DNA of 27,430 bases from CAYYBE01 sp964470345 (GCA_964470345.1 CAYYBE010000011.1:1-27430), one strand, 5' to 3'. Positions 14,206-22,380 are shown, counted from the first letter of the stretch. The notes: generated by a model not told the origin, from the sequence alone. Program-made: numbers and translations.

Positions 14206-15771
14206 ATGTACAAAAAAAATCTTATCTTTTTCATATTCGCTTTCACAGCACAATTCTCATATTCCAGTTGTGCACACACAACGGGACAAACAAGAAAAGA
14301 AGCCCGGCAGGCACGCAATGTTGCTGTACGGTGGGCGCGTAGGGAGGCGGCAGATATTCGTCTTCTTTTACCACATGTAACGGTGAATAATCGATTGCAG
14401 GATCTTTTGGCTGCAAAAGAGCTATGCAAGCAAGCTGAAGCTCAGGAAGAAGTAAAACGGGTGGCTGTGCGTGCGCAAGAGCTGAAGAAAAATATGGCAT
14501 CGCATTCCGTAGATTTGAGCCCGTCTCGTAAGATTTTCACGAGAAATTGGTTGCTGGGAGCTCTGTTTATTACCAGCATTTGTGCTCTGGTTCCTGCGGG
14601 CGATGCAGTTGCTTTGGATGCCTCTTCAAGCACAGCGCAGCGCGTGCATGTTGCTCCAGTTTTTCAACCGTTCTTCCGTTCTCAATGTACTCCCGCCGAA
14701 GCCGTGTGTACGCAAGAGGATGTTCTGTTGCAGGAATTTGATCTTCTCTATTATTTAAAAAATGAGTGGCAGATTCAAGCTCATTCGTTCAGAGAGCAGT
14801 GCAGAGAAGGGGACGAAGCGTATGACAAATGGTGGCAAGCATATTTTAAAAAGCGTGAGAAAGCTGAACAGAAGAGTAATGAGAGAGTAGCAAAATATGC
14901 AAAGCTGGAAGCAGAGTGGCTAAAGAGTGAGCAGCAGCTTTCTCAAGCAGAAAAAGATGCGCGAGAACAGGCGTGGCAAAAACGACAGCCGATGCTCTTA
15001 AGAGAAGTGCGCGAGGGGAATCTTACGTCATTGCCATTGCTTGTTGAGCATGCAATCCACAATCCAACAACGGATCAAGTTTCAACAACGGAAATTATTT
15101 GTTATGAGGAAGATCCTGTTGTGCAAAAAAATTGGCGTGAAGATGGTATTCTGAATACAAGACAGTTCGTGCGGTATGGAAAAGGTTTTCTCGTGAGTCT
15201 GAGCAGGGTTGCCTATAATGGGGGAGACCTTTCAACGATTCTTGCAAATGATCGTGGAGAAATAGAAGAAGGCAATTGTGTGTATGTTCCCCACTACGCA
15301 CAGAAACGAACTCGCTTGGATACTTTTTGTACGGATACGGTTCCAGCGGTTGTGGTCGGGGTTAAAAAAGATACGCCAGAGCTCCAAGCTGCAGTTAAAA
15401 AACTGGCGGTGATGGATTTCGTTCGACATGCCTATAATTGTGCGAAAAGTTCATTCTTTTTGTGTAAAGATACTCCCTATACAGATATTTTCAGAACCGA
15501 TGTGTTTCGTTTCAAATATCGCTATCCATTTCTTGAGTATCTTGGAACATTAAACTCGGATGATATATCGTTTGAAGATTATCAAGCTGTTCTCAAGGCG
15601 GTGAGTGAGTCGAACTATGTTTGCCAATTCCCCGTGTATTCTAGGGATGGGGTGGCAAAAATGGGGGTTATGGTTATCGGTGAGTCTAATCCAAGTATTT
15701 TGCCTTCAGCGCGCGGGTTTGAGACTTTGCACCCGAAAGATTTTGCAAAACATAAAAAGCGCCAAGAGTAA
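14206..15771 (+). CDS. large exported protein of unknown function
   Basis: About 521 residues. I chose ATG 14206 (MYKKNLIFFIFAF) because AAAGGGCG lies about six bases upstream and a signal peptide begins there. The frame is open from 14179. Residues 1-22 are hydrophobic and end YSSC. A basic helical region rich in Arg/Ala follows (30-100). A second hydrophobic helix WLLGALFITSICALVPAGDAVAL (about 115-137) may anchor or cross the membrane. Then come a charged coiled coil (about 185-275, KKREKAEQKSNERVAKYAKL) and a strand-rich C-terminal domain with about ten Cys. The C-terminus is basic (KHKKRQE). No family is recognised. It is convergent with the AAA+ gene. Confidence 0.65.
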   Translation: MYKKNLIFFIFAFTAQFSYSSCAHTTGQTRKEARQARNVAVRWARREAADIRLLLPHVTVNNRLQDLLAAKELCKQAEAQEEVKRVAVRAQELKKNMASHSVDLSPSRKIFTRNWLLGALFITSICALVPAGDAVALDASSSTAQRVHVAPVFQPFFRSQCTPAEAVCTQEDVLLQEFDLLYYLKNEWQIQAHSFREQCREGDEAYDKWWQAYFKKREKAEQKSNERVAKYAKLEAEWLKSEQQLSQAEKDAREQAWQKRQPMLLREVREGNLTSLPLLVEHAIHNPTTDQVSTTEIICYEEDPVVQKNWREDGILNTRQFVRYGKGFLVSLSRVAYNGGDLSTILANDRGEIEEGNCVYVPHYAQKRTRLDTFCTDTVPAVVVGVKKDTPELQAAVKKLAVMDFVRHAYNCAKSSFFLCKDTPYTDIFRTDVFRFKYRYPFLEYLGTLNSDDISFEDYQAVLKAVSESNYVCQFPVYSRDGVAKMGVMVIGESNPSILPSARGFETLHPKDFAKHKKRQE

Positions 15772-15806
15772 GTTCGTGTATCAAGGGATACTATCATTTT
15801 AGATTT

Positions 15807-17045
15807 TTACTGTAAGTTCCACGGAACTGCAATAATATCTTCTGTTACGCGATAACATTCATCACCTGCATAGATGACGATACCCTTAGCGATACGCAAT
15901 TGTGGATAGGTTTCTTTAAAAGCTGTAATGCCACGAACGTCCTGTTTGCTTATTGTCGTTGCAGTCTTTACTTCGATGGGATAGAAAACCCCATCAAGTT
16001 CAACAATAATATCTACTTCTGCTCCTGCCAATGTACGCCAATGATAAAAGTTTGGCATCATCTGCAAGGCTGCACAAAAGCCTTTTATCATATTAAAGCA
16101 ATATGATTCAAAAAACGCTCCATGCATTGGGCTCGCAGCAAGTGCTTCTGGTGACGATATACGTTGTAAATAACAGGCAAGACCGGTATCGGTTATAATT
16201 CCCTTTGGTTTAAGTGCAAGGCGTTTAATAGCATTCATATGAAACGGTTGTAATTCGGTCCATTGGTAGGTATGCATCAACAGGCGCAGCCAACGTTCAG
16301 CAGTCTTTGGTGTAATACCAAGTTCTCTTCCCAGCTGTGAGTAATTGATCTCTTGCGAAGTAAGGGCAGCCATCAAAGCGATAAATCTTCCAAAATTTGA
16401 AAGATCGTCAATATTTTCTAAAAGACGTACATCACGTTCAACGTACGTTTGAACATAGGAAGAAAAATAGGCACTGAGCGCATCATTGGGGAGCTCTATG
16501 GTGCCGGGCATCCCGCCGCGCCACACAGCTTCAATGCGTGTCGGTTTCATCGTTAGTTTTGTTAATTTGTTGTTGAAAAAAGTATCGGGATTTTTAAGGT
16601 ACTGTAAAAACCAGTTTTGTTTTTTGTTAAATGTTGCATACATTTCGTGCGGCGTCATGGGTCCCACAGGAATAATAACCACTCTGCCAGCTAAACTTTC
16701 TGAAACTGATTTTAAGATTGATAATTGTTGGGAGCCGGTGAGGTAATATTGGCCCTTTGCTTCAGAACTGTCAGCATATCGTTTGAGGGATGGGAGTAAT
16801 TCAGGAACAAATTGTATCTCATCTAAAATAATGGGTGGCTTAAAATCGTTTAAGAAAAGATCCGGGTTTTTTCGGACATTATAGAGATCCTGAATAGGGT
16901 CAAAGACGAAAGCCTTATTTTGGGGGAAAAGATGGGCAAGTAGTGAACTTTTTCCAACCTGGCGTGCTCCTACCAAAAAGATAATTTTGAAGAGTTTTGA
17001 GTAACTTCTAATTACATCTTCGTTAATTCTTGATCTGTAATCCAT
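15807..17045 (-). CDS. AAA+ ATPase with DUF4143 C-terminal domain
   Basis: A 412-residue protein. The N-terminal AAA_14 domain has Walker A GARQVGKSS (26-34), Walker B PPIILDEIQ (about 69-77) and a sensor-like YYLTGSQ. The middle is a winged-helix-like segment (YSQLGRELGITPKTAERWL, about 240-258). The C-terminal DUF4143 region contains AEVDIIVELDGVFYPIEVK, which has a PD-(D/E)XK-like D...E-x-K pattern. This family is common in bacteria and archaea in variable copy number, and its function is not settled. GAGGTG lies five bases before the ATG on the minus strand. A 17-bp palindrome sits about 35 bases upstream. Confidence 0.9.
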   Translation of the reverse strand: MDYRSRINEDVIRSYSKLFKIIFLVGARQVGKSSLLAHLFPQNKAFVFDPIQDLYNVRKNPDLFLNDFKPPIILDEIQFVPELLPSLKRYADSSEAKGQYYLTGSQQLSILKSVSESLAGRVVIIPVGPMTPHEMYATFNKKQNWFLQYLKNPDTFFNNKLTKLTMKPTRIEAVWRGGMPGTIELPNDALSAYFSSYVQTYVERDVRLLENIDDLSNFGRFIALMAALTSQEINYSQLGRELGITPKTAERWLRLLMHTYQWTELQPFHMNAIKRLALKPKGIITDTGLACYLQRISSPEALAASPMHGAFFESYCFNMIKGFCAALQMMPNFYHWRTLAGAEVDIIVELDGVFYPIEVKTATTISKQDVRGITAFKETYPQLRIAKGIVIYAGDECYRVTEDIIAVPWNLQ

Positions 17046-17078
17046 AAAATCACCTCGCTAAATAGACATGCTATGACT

Positions 17079-17095
17079 ATTTTACTAGGTAAAAT
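17079..17095. promoter_or_regulatory. 17-bp palindrome upstream of the AAA+ gene, possible operator
   Basis: ATTTTAC-TAG-GTAAAAT (17079-17095) is a perfect 7+3+7 inverted repeat, 34 bases upstream of the ATPase start codon and within the expected promoter area. No regulator gene is adjacent. Confidence 0.4.
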
Positions 17096-17174
17096 TGAGT
17101 TAAATCAAGCTTTTTGGCTAAACTTGAAGGTTTCCTCTAAACTTATTCCATGTCCTAATGACGTGAGGTGAATT

Positions 17175-17201
17175 ATGAAAGTCGTATCTATTCTTTTCTA
17201 A
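17175..17201 (+). pseudogene. interrupted signal-peptide start
   Basis: GAGGTG followed by ATG at 17175 opens MKVVSILF and then a stop at 17199-17201, with IALIK continuing in frame. It looks like the start of an exported-protein gene broken by a nonsense change. The remaining gap from 17046 to 17290 holds the palindrome at 17079 and no other feature I can support. Confidence 0.3.
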
Positions 17202-17290
17202 ATTGCTCTTATCAAAGAGCCTCGCAGATCACTAATCGATAGAGAGCGCGAGTTCTTTCTTTGATTGGCGATTCTCTATTTGGCGCTTAA

Positions 17291-17617
17291 GCGTTTTACT
17301 TACTATTTTTTACCAAGAGGATCATACATGTTGTATGGTATCCACGTACGAGTAAGCGTATGCTTGTGCCTCACTGTGATGGCACACGTATGTACTGCTC
17401 AATCGCTAAGCTTATTCCACAAATGGGACATATCTTCACGGGGATTCGTCCGACCGAGGCGCATGCATTGGCGATGTTTACTGCCTGTGGTTTTACACCA
17501 GAAGCCGCTCCGGAGGATCAACATCACACAGTTAATGTGGAGTATTTTAAGGTTTTGGGATATAAAACAGAGAGTTCTTCTGTGTTGCAGAACCTGGCAG
17601 AACAGTTGATAGGATAA
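17291..17617 (+). pseudogene. N-terminally truncated acetyltransferase-like (GNAT) fragment
   Basis: A frame open from 17291 to TAA at 17615-17617. Internal ATG 17360 would give 85 residues. The sequence IIHVVWYPRTSKRM is compatible with the GNAT acetyl-CoA loop region in eroded form. GHIFTGIRPTEAHALAMFTACGF resembles the C-terminal half (strand, then A..(L/M)F..CGF) of GNAT domains. The N-terminal strands are missing, and a stop at 17288 precedes it. No ribosome-binding site is convincing. It may be a gene fragment or a short expressed protein. The GNAT identity is inferred. Confidence 0.4.
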
Positions 17618-17694
17618 AAACCAGCGAGATTTGTTATGAGATGGGCTTGGTCGTAAGGCCAGGCCCTATGGGCGATTGGATCTTAGGAGTGTGT

Positions 17695-18135
17695 ATGGAA
17701 AAAATGATATGGGTAGGTTTAGCCGTATTGGTTATCGGTGTTCTGGTTGTTTTCTTTATGATTCATAAGAAGGCTCCAGTATTGGCTGCCGACAAGTTAT
17801 ACAAAATTGTTACATTTGACGGTTTTGATCCCGAAAAAGAAACCGTTACTCTTTTGCCGCTTGATATAAAATCTGGTTATATTCATGCGGCGCTCGGGCA
17901 CGAGCAAGTTATGAAAGTATTGAATAACTTTTTCGGCGCGGAGTCACGAGTATTGATTCTTGAACTTGATGAACAGAAAGTGAAACAAGCTGGGCTTGAG
18001 GTGCGGCTTGAGCAAAATAAGCCGGGCGGCACGCGCTATCCTCATATCTATGGGATGATGAAACTGCCAACTACTGTGGTTACTCGAGTGATTGATGCAA
18101 AGCAACAAGAAGACGGCGTTTGGCAGCTTCAATAA
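17695..18135 (+). CDS. membrane-anchored DUF952 protein
   Basis: A 146-residue protein. I chose the ATG at 17695, behind TAGGAG (17683-17688), which starts MEKMIWVGLAVLVIGVLVVFF, one N-terminal transmembrane helix. The rest matches the DUF952 family: LYKIVTFDGF, SGYIHAALGHEQVMKVLNNFF, ILELDEQKV, then TRYPHIYGMM. DUF952 proteins are usually soluble, about 110 residues, and resemble a small ADP-ribosyltransferase-like fold in some annotations. Their function is unknown. The added membrane anchor suggests the domain sits at or outside the membrane. The gene is followed by the Cys-rich protein after 32 bases, probably in one transcript. Confidence 0.78.
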   Translation: MEKMIWVGLAVLVIGVLVVFFMIHKKAPVLAADKLYKIVTFDGFDPEKETVTLLPLDIKSGYIHAALGHEQVMKVLNNFFGAESRVLILELDEQKVKQAGLEVRLEQNKPGGTRYPHIYGMMKLPTTVVTRVIDAKQQEDGVWQLQ

Positions 18136-18167
18136 AGAGTTTAAGCTTACTATTGAAAGGATAATCT

Positions 18168-18734
18168 ATGACCTGTTTTCGTTTAGGCTCTGCGTTTGGA
18201 GCTCTTGTTCTATTCTTTGCGCATGTCCAACATGTTTCTGCAGCCCAACATTCTCTACAACTTCCCATTCCTGGTGAAGATGCTGTAATAGATATTCCCA
18301 TGGGCGTACAGGAAGCGGCAGCACCTGTTTCTTTTGAAGAGTATAAAAAGCAACATGAGGTTGAAATAAAACGGGCTGAAGCAAAACAAAAGCAACAGAA
18401 GCATGCTGCTGTGCAGGTTAAGCAAGACAGAGATGAGATTAATAGTTGCTGCGAATCTTGTGCAGAAAATTGTTGTACTTGTATCTCGAAAAAACGGTCT
18501 GATTGTTTAACCGATTGGACGCTTCAGGGGTTGAAGGGATGCTGTTACGGCTCAACCGTTGGTTCAATGTGTTTGATTTGTTGGACTTCTATCGATTCTC
18601 ATGTGCGCTACGATACGTGCGTACTTCCAACCGCGCATGATTCACTCCCTGTGTGGATTGCCTGTTTACCGGTGGCAGCTTGGTGTAGCTATTTTGTAAC
18701 CCGTGCTGTTTCACAAAGAAAAAAAGATCAATAA
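18168..18734 (+). CDS. exported Cys-rich membrane protein of unknown function
   Basis: A 188-residue protein. The signal peptide (1-25) ends HVSA. AAAGGA lies six bases before the ATG. A Lys/Gln-rich helix spans about 57-85 (EEYKKQHEVEIKRAEAKQKQ). Then comes a dense cysteine cluster CCESCAENCCTC at about residues 90-101, with more Cys at 109, 121-122, 131 and 134. A hydrophobic segment GCCYGSTVGSMCLICW and a last helix LPVWIACLPVAAWCSYFV precede the basic tail SQRKKDQ. The cysteines could form disulfides outside the cytoplasm or bind metal. A 7-bp hairpin without a T-run (18743-18761) follows. Confidence 0.65.
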   Translation: MTCFRLGSAFGALVLFFAHVQHVSAAQHSLQLPIPGEDAVIDIPMGVQEAAAPVSFEEYKKQHEVEIKRAEAKQKQQKHAAVQVKQDRDEINSCCESCAENCCTCISKKRSDCLTDWTLQGLKGCCYGSTVGSMCLICWTSIDSHVRYDTCVLPTAHDSLPVWIACLPVAAWCSYFVTRAVSQRKKDQ

Positions 18735-18742
18735 TTGAATGC

Positions 18743-18761
18743 CGCTGCTGTTAAAGCAGCG
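18743..18761 (+). terminator. hairpin after the Cys-rich gene, no U-tract
   Basis: CGCTGCT (18743-18749) pairs with AGCAGCG (18755-18761) around GTTAA. No T-run follows, so it may be an RNA 3'-end stabiliser or a weak terminator. Confidence 0.35.
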
Positions 18762-18916
18762 ATCGCTTGTAATTTGCAAAACCATAGTAGTATTTTTGGG
18801 GAAGAAGATTGAGATTAAGCAGGTCTCATGAGATGCTTACATGAGCTGTCATTGGATTTCTTGGTTTTTGAGAAGTACGAATCATGTCTTGTATAGTGGA
18901 CAAGAAAAGGAGAGGT

Positions 18917-19210
18917 ATGGCGATACCAGAACGATATAAGGATCAGTTGCTACTTGTCATCCAAAAATATCTACCTCACTGTAAGGTATATCTCTTTGGA
19001 TCGCGGGCGACGGGTAAAGAAGCTTCTGGATCTGATATTGATCTTGCTCTTGACATAGGCAGTATTATTCCTCGGAAAACGATGTTCAAAATGTTAGACG
19101 ATATCGAAGAAACAACAATCCCTGTTAACGTTGATCTTGTCGACCTGCAGACAACTTCAGGTGAATTTAAAGAAAATATTCTTGCTGAGGGAATTTTATG
19201 GACAAAGTAA
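18917..19210 (+). CDS. mntA: MNT-domain nucleotidyltransferase antitoxin
   Basis: A 97-residue minimal nucleotidyltransferase. I chose ATG 18917 because AAGGAG lies just upstream. An earlier ATG at 18884 would add 11 residues. The catalytic motif GS-x10-D-x-D is exact: Gly28-Ser29, then Asp40 and Asp42 (GSRATGKEASGSDID), with a third acidic residue in VNVDLVDL. In characterised HEPN/MNT modules the MNT protein neutralises the toxin by adding AMP to a Tyr in the HEPN protein. The gene overlaps the HEPN gene by 13 bases, indicating translational coupling. Confidence 0.9.
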   Translation: MAIPERYKDQLLLVIQKYLPHCKVYLFGSRATGKEASGSDIDLALDIGSIIPRKTMFKMLDDIEETTIPVNVDLVDLQTTSGEFKENILAEGILWTK

Positions 19211-19638
19211 AACAAAAATATGCACAGTTGCTTCGTGCTCTTGCGACTTTGAACGTTGCGGTTGAACGCCTTGGAAAGCTTGAAGAAAAAAGAAGACCCG
19301 AGCTTGGATATGATGAAGACTATCGACTTATGCGGGACGCGCTTACGCAACGTTTTGAGTATACAGTAGATCTTTTATGGAAGTACTTCAAACTTTACCT
19401 GGAATCACGGGAGCTGGTTTCTGAGCTAAAATCGCCCAAAGGGACGATTAGACAAGCATGCGAAGTAAAACTTATCTCTGAGGATGAGGCAGAACTCTTT
19501 TTGGCAATGGTCAATGATCGTAATTTAACTTCACACATCTATGTTGAAGAAGTTGCAGAACAGATAGCAGGGGCAATCCCAGGCTATTACAAAGTCATGG
19601 TTGATGTTGTTGGTCGTCTTAAACCGGAAGAAGAATAA
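19198..19638 (+). CDS. hepT: HEPN-domain toxin, HI0074-type nucleotidyltransferase partner
   Basis: A 146-residue all-helical protein of the HI0074-like group (nucleotidyltransferase substrate-binding protein). The R-x4-H motif is RNLTSH (Arg108, His113), and the following IY places Tyr115 at R-x4-H-x-Y, the site AMPylated by MntA in characterised systems. FEYTVDLLWKYFKLYLES (53-70) is the typical helix of this group. HEPN proteins with this motif are RNases. It starts inside the mntA 3' end. All key residues are present, so the module is probably active. Confidence 0.9.
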   Translation: MDKVKQKYAQLLRALATLNVAVERLGKLEEKRRPELGYDEDYRLMRDALTQRFEYTVDLLWKYFKLYLESRELVSELKSPKGTIRQACEVKLISEDEAELFLAMVNDRNLTSHIYVEEVAEQIAGAIPGYYKVMVDVVGRLKPEEE

Positions 19639-19704
19639 GAGTTCCTGCAGAGATGAATAAAGTCGCAGGCGCATAGTTAAGTTTATCGCATGAAAGGTTA
19701 TCGT

Positions 19705-20439
19705 ATGAAAAATGTAAACATGCTCTTTGTTTTTTTAAGCGGAGCAGGGATCCAGGAAATTTGTTTTGCAGGGGGCAATGCATCAAAAGAAACTCAGGTT
19801 CATGACGAGAAGCAATATGTTTCCGTGGCGCCGTTAGCCAGTAGCCGCAGCTCTATGCATTCTGCGAGCTACAGCGCCGCATCAAGCTTTTCTTACTCTA
19901 CGTATGGCTCTGAAGCAAGGTATGCCAGTGAGCGTAAACTGAGCTCTCCTCAAAAAGAAGGTTATTTGCCTGCAGCTCAGCCGACATCAGGACTGCTTAA
20001 AAAGACTGATGCTCATGGCGCGAAAATCACACTCTCGGCGCAAGAGTTGGAAGTCCTCAGACAAACATTCGATAATAGTTTGGAGACTCCTGATGGAAGC
20101 GCGAGATACCTACGTTTTGATTATAAGCATATTTTTAATGCTTCCAATAAAGCTCATAAACATGTAGGGCATTATGATCCCAAGGGTGAATTTTCTAAAG
20201 CGCAGAAAAAAGTGAGTCGGGGCGTTTTCCCAAAAGGATGGACCCCTTATGAAATTATGGCGATTATTAAGCAGGCCTATGCACAACGCGCCAACAGTAA
20301 TAATGGACAACGAGAACGTAAAAATTGGGTTATGACCGTGATAGACACTTCGTACGGTTTTAAAATTAGACTTGTGCTTGCTCTTGATAAAAATGGGAAA
20401 TGCACGGGTAAAGTAAAAACCGCTTATCCTATTCAATAA
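19705..20439 (+). CDS. exported EndoU-like ribonuclease domain protein (paralogue 2)
   Basis: A 244-residue protein. I chose ATG 19705, which follows AAAGG by seven bases, over ATG 19690. The signal peptide is MKNVNMLFVFLSGAGIQEICFAG. A Ser/Tyr/Ala-rich low-complexity linker (about 45-95) precedes the domain. Residues 105-244 align with paralogue 1 at 4075: YKHIFNAS (His142), KHVGHYDP (His153/156), FPKGW, the basic strand FKIRLVL (Lys220), and GKVKTAYPI (Thr239, Tyr241). The catalytic set is retained in both copies, while the linkers are unrelated. It lies just downstream of the HEPN toxin but has its own leader. The target RNA is unknown. Confidence 0.75.
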   Translation: MKNVNMLFVFLSGAGIQEICFAGGNASKETQVHDEKQYVSVAPLASSRSSMHSASYSAASSFSYSTYGSEARYASERKLSSPQKEGYLPAAQPTSGLLKKTDAHGAKITLSAQELEVLRQTFDNSLETPDGSARYLRFDYKHIFNASNKAHKHVGHYDPKGEFSKAQKKVSRGVFPKGWTPYEIMAIIKQAYAQRANSNNGQRERKNWVMTVIDTSYGFKIRLVLALDKNGKCTGKVKTAYPIQ

Positions 20440-20555
20440 TATTGCTGTTGATTAGGACACCGACTGCAAGCAGCAGCTTCAGAATATATTGTTCCTTTCT
20501 TTCGTCTCCTTTTGCTAGCATGGCAATGAATGTTTAATTTTAAGGAGAGAATGCC

Positions 20556-21830
20556 ATGATTCTAAAACTATCACGTACGACTCTTTCGAGCCTCTTGTTG
20601 CTCACAATTGCTGGCTGTGGTCGGACGGAAAAGCCAGTTATTGAAGTTAATGAAACGATTGTTGCCAAAGAGCCGGATACGTACATGGAAGTACGGCATA
20701 TTGTGCTGCGTGGGACGAATCAAGAAATTGGTAAAGCAATTGGTGAGATTGCGCAACAGTGGTTGCAGATACAGCCGATTGTGCGGAAAGATGATGTCTT
20801 TACCAAGGCGAATAATCTGTATTTGCAGCGTAATTATCCGTTGTTAGTTGAACGGATGAAGGGTGTTGCGCAGGCGTACAATAAAGATGTGAATGAGCTC
20901 TATGGCGGGTTGTTCTATGACCTGTGGCCAACTGCGTGCTCGATCGTCTATTTTCCTCCACAAAGCACCCAAGATGGGCATGCATTACTTGCCCATAACT
21001 ATGACTGGCGACCGGAGACGTTTTCTGAAACAGTTGGGATGCCGGCACGAGAAGGTGAGCGAAGTGGTACTTCACGTAACTTTGTGATGGAACTGTATCC
21101 AACTGATGGCGGGTATGCATCGGTTGTGGTCGGAAGCATGGATCTGTTGAACGGTCTTTTGGATGGGATGAACTCACGTGGGCTGGCGATCTCGATTTTG
21201 CATGATCCAAACTGTCCAACGACAACGGAGATGCAAGATCTTGCGCAAGCATGTGGCCTGACGCCGCTCCAACTTGCACGTTTAATCTTAGATACGTGCA
21301 CAACGGTAGAGCAAGCGGAGATTGTACTCTTGTGTAATAAGATGGTCTTTAGCTTTGAGGGGATTCACTTTCTTGTTGCCGATGCGGCAGGGAAATCGGT
21401 AATTTGCGAAATCGATCCCAAGATTGGCATCTGGCATTTTAGCGAGAATGATGGCAACCCGCAGATTATGACAAATCATCCACAGTATCTGTATAACGAC
21501 AGTTCGAAGTTTCCGGCATCAGATGATACGTACAATACGTTTAATCGGTATCGCCGATTGGAGGAATTTGTTGCGGGACATCTCAATGCGGAGCACCCAA
21601 AGATTTCCCGTGACGACGCTGACGCAGCTATGCAGAGTGTCTTTGGGCGGGCGAAGTGTGAAGAGGGGGCAGGCAAAAAACGTCGGTTTATCACCATGTG
21701 GACCGAAGTGTATGATCTGACCGACCAAACGCTTGAAGTTGCATTTTATCTTAAAGATGGGGATTGTGACCCCAAGACAGGTGAGCGGAAACTGGGATTC
21801 ACGAATCCATTTACGTTTACGCTCAAGTAG
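20556..21830 (+). CDS. lipoprotein of the C45 / acyl-coenzyme A:6-APA acyltransferase-like family
   Basis: A 424-residue protein with lipobox TIAGC (Cys21). AAGGAG lies nine bases before the ATG. The enzymatic domain has GTNQEIGKAIGE (53-64) and the candidate nucleophile Cys128 in TACSIVYF. This is followed by GHALLAHNYDW (141-151), the counterpart of the LLGRNFD-like segment of Ntn-fold C45 hydrolases, and GLLDGMNSRGLAISIL. Typical members self-process before the Cys and hydrolyse linear amides or N-acyl bonds. Here the Cys lies well inside the chain, consistent with activation by internal cleavage. It is probably anchored in the envelope. Base composition is more GC-rich than the neighbouring EndoU gene. 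A strong hairpin terminator follows. Confidence 0.82.
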   Translation: MILKLSRTTLSSLLLLTIAGCGRTEKPVIEVNETIVAKEPDTYMEVRHIVLRGTNQEIGKAIGEIAQQWLQIQPIVRKDDVFTKANNLYLQRNYPLLVERMKGVAQAYNKDVNELYGGLFYDLWPTACSIVYFPPQSTQDGHALLAHNYDWRPETFSETVGMPAREGERSGTSRNFVMELYPTDGGYASVVVGSMDLLNGLLDGMNSRGLAISILHDPNCPTTTEMQDLAQACGLTPLQLARLILDTCTTVEQAEIVLLCNKMVFSFEGIHFLVADAAGKSVICEIDPKIGIWHFSENDGNPQIMTNHPQYLYNDSSKFPASDDTYNTFNRYRRLEEFVAGHLNAEHPKISRDDADAAMQSVFGRAKCEEGAGKKRRFITMWTEVYDLTDQTLEVAFYLKDGDCDPKTGERKLGFTNPFTFTLK

Positions 21831-21859
21831 TAGTTACGTGATGTAGTTTTGAGAGAAAC

Positions 21860-21894
21860 AGAAAAGGCGAAGGTTCAACACCTTCGCCTTTTCT
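21860..21894. terminator. bidirectional terminator between convergent genes
   Basis: AGAAAAGGCGAAGG (21860-21873) pairs perfectly over 14 bp with CCTTCGCCTTTTCT (21881-21894) around a 7-nt loop. The A-run on one side and T-run on the other let it serve both the C45 gene and the convergent Cys-rich gene. Confidence 0.92.
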
Positions 21895-21911
21895 ATCGTT
21901 AACACTAATCG

Positions 21912-22337
21912 TTATTGACGTTTAGTATGTGTACGATCGTAAGCTTGCTGAGCAGGGACTTTTTCAAAGTCACCTTCTTTTACGCTATAGACCCAACCTT
22001 GGCTTTCTTTGCCATCTCTGCTAAATCCAGAGCGGAAGCATCGTGCTGAACATGAGGCGTCTTCGGTGTTTTTGTCTTCACCAGGATTATCACCTTTTTG
22101 TCCGCAGAAGAATCGGACACCATTTGGGGTCAATTCATATTTGTCGTAATACCCAGTTTTTACACATTGTTTGTGCCCATTTATAGATTCTAATGTATTG
22201 TTATCACACATACAGTAGTGGGTTGGGTTGCCAGAAAGGGTTTCTTTTATGGCTCTTACACCAGCTGATACTTTGTATTCAGCACTGATTTGGCTCGCAA
22301 ATCCTGCAACCACTGCAAGCATAAGTAATTTCTTCAT
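21912..22337 (-). CDS. small secreted Cys-rich protein
   Basis: A 141-residue protein. The signal peptide MKKLLMLAVVAGFASQISA has a clear A-x-A cleavage site. AGGAG lies a few bases upstream of the ATG. The mature part has six cysteines (YCMC, QCV, FCG, SCSARC), which suggests disulfide bonds outside the cytoplasm. The C-terminus is polar. No family is recognised. On the minus strand a TATAAT box (22361-22366) lies about 25 bases upstream of the start. The further upstream region is one copy of the duplicated intergenic block. Confidence 0.68.
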   Translation of the reverse strand: MKKLLMLAVVAGFASQISAEYKVSAGVRAIKETLSGNPTHYCMCDNNTLESINGHKQCVKTGYYDKYELTPNGVRFFCGQKGDNPGEDKNTEDASCSARCFRSGFSRDGKESQGWVYSVKEGDFEKVPAQQAYDRTHTKRQ

Positions 22338-22380
22338 ACGTTCTCCTGTTTTGATAAAAAATTATACATCGATGAAACAA

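Noticed and set aside
17265..17609. 114-codon frame overlapping the GNAT-like fragment
   Set aside because: The other frame (17291-17617) shows domain resemblance; this one is Cys/Trp/Arg-rich without pattern or ribosome-binding site.
20800..21303. 167-codon open frame opposite the C45-type gene
   Set aside because: Antisense to a gene with conserved catalytic motifs; His/Ser/Gln-rich translation typical of a shadow frame.
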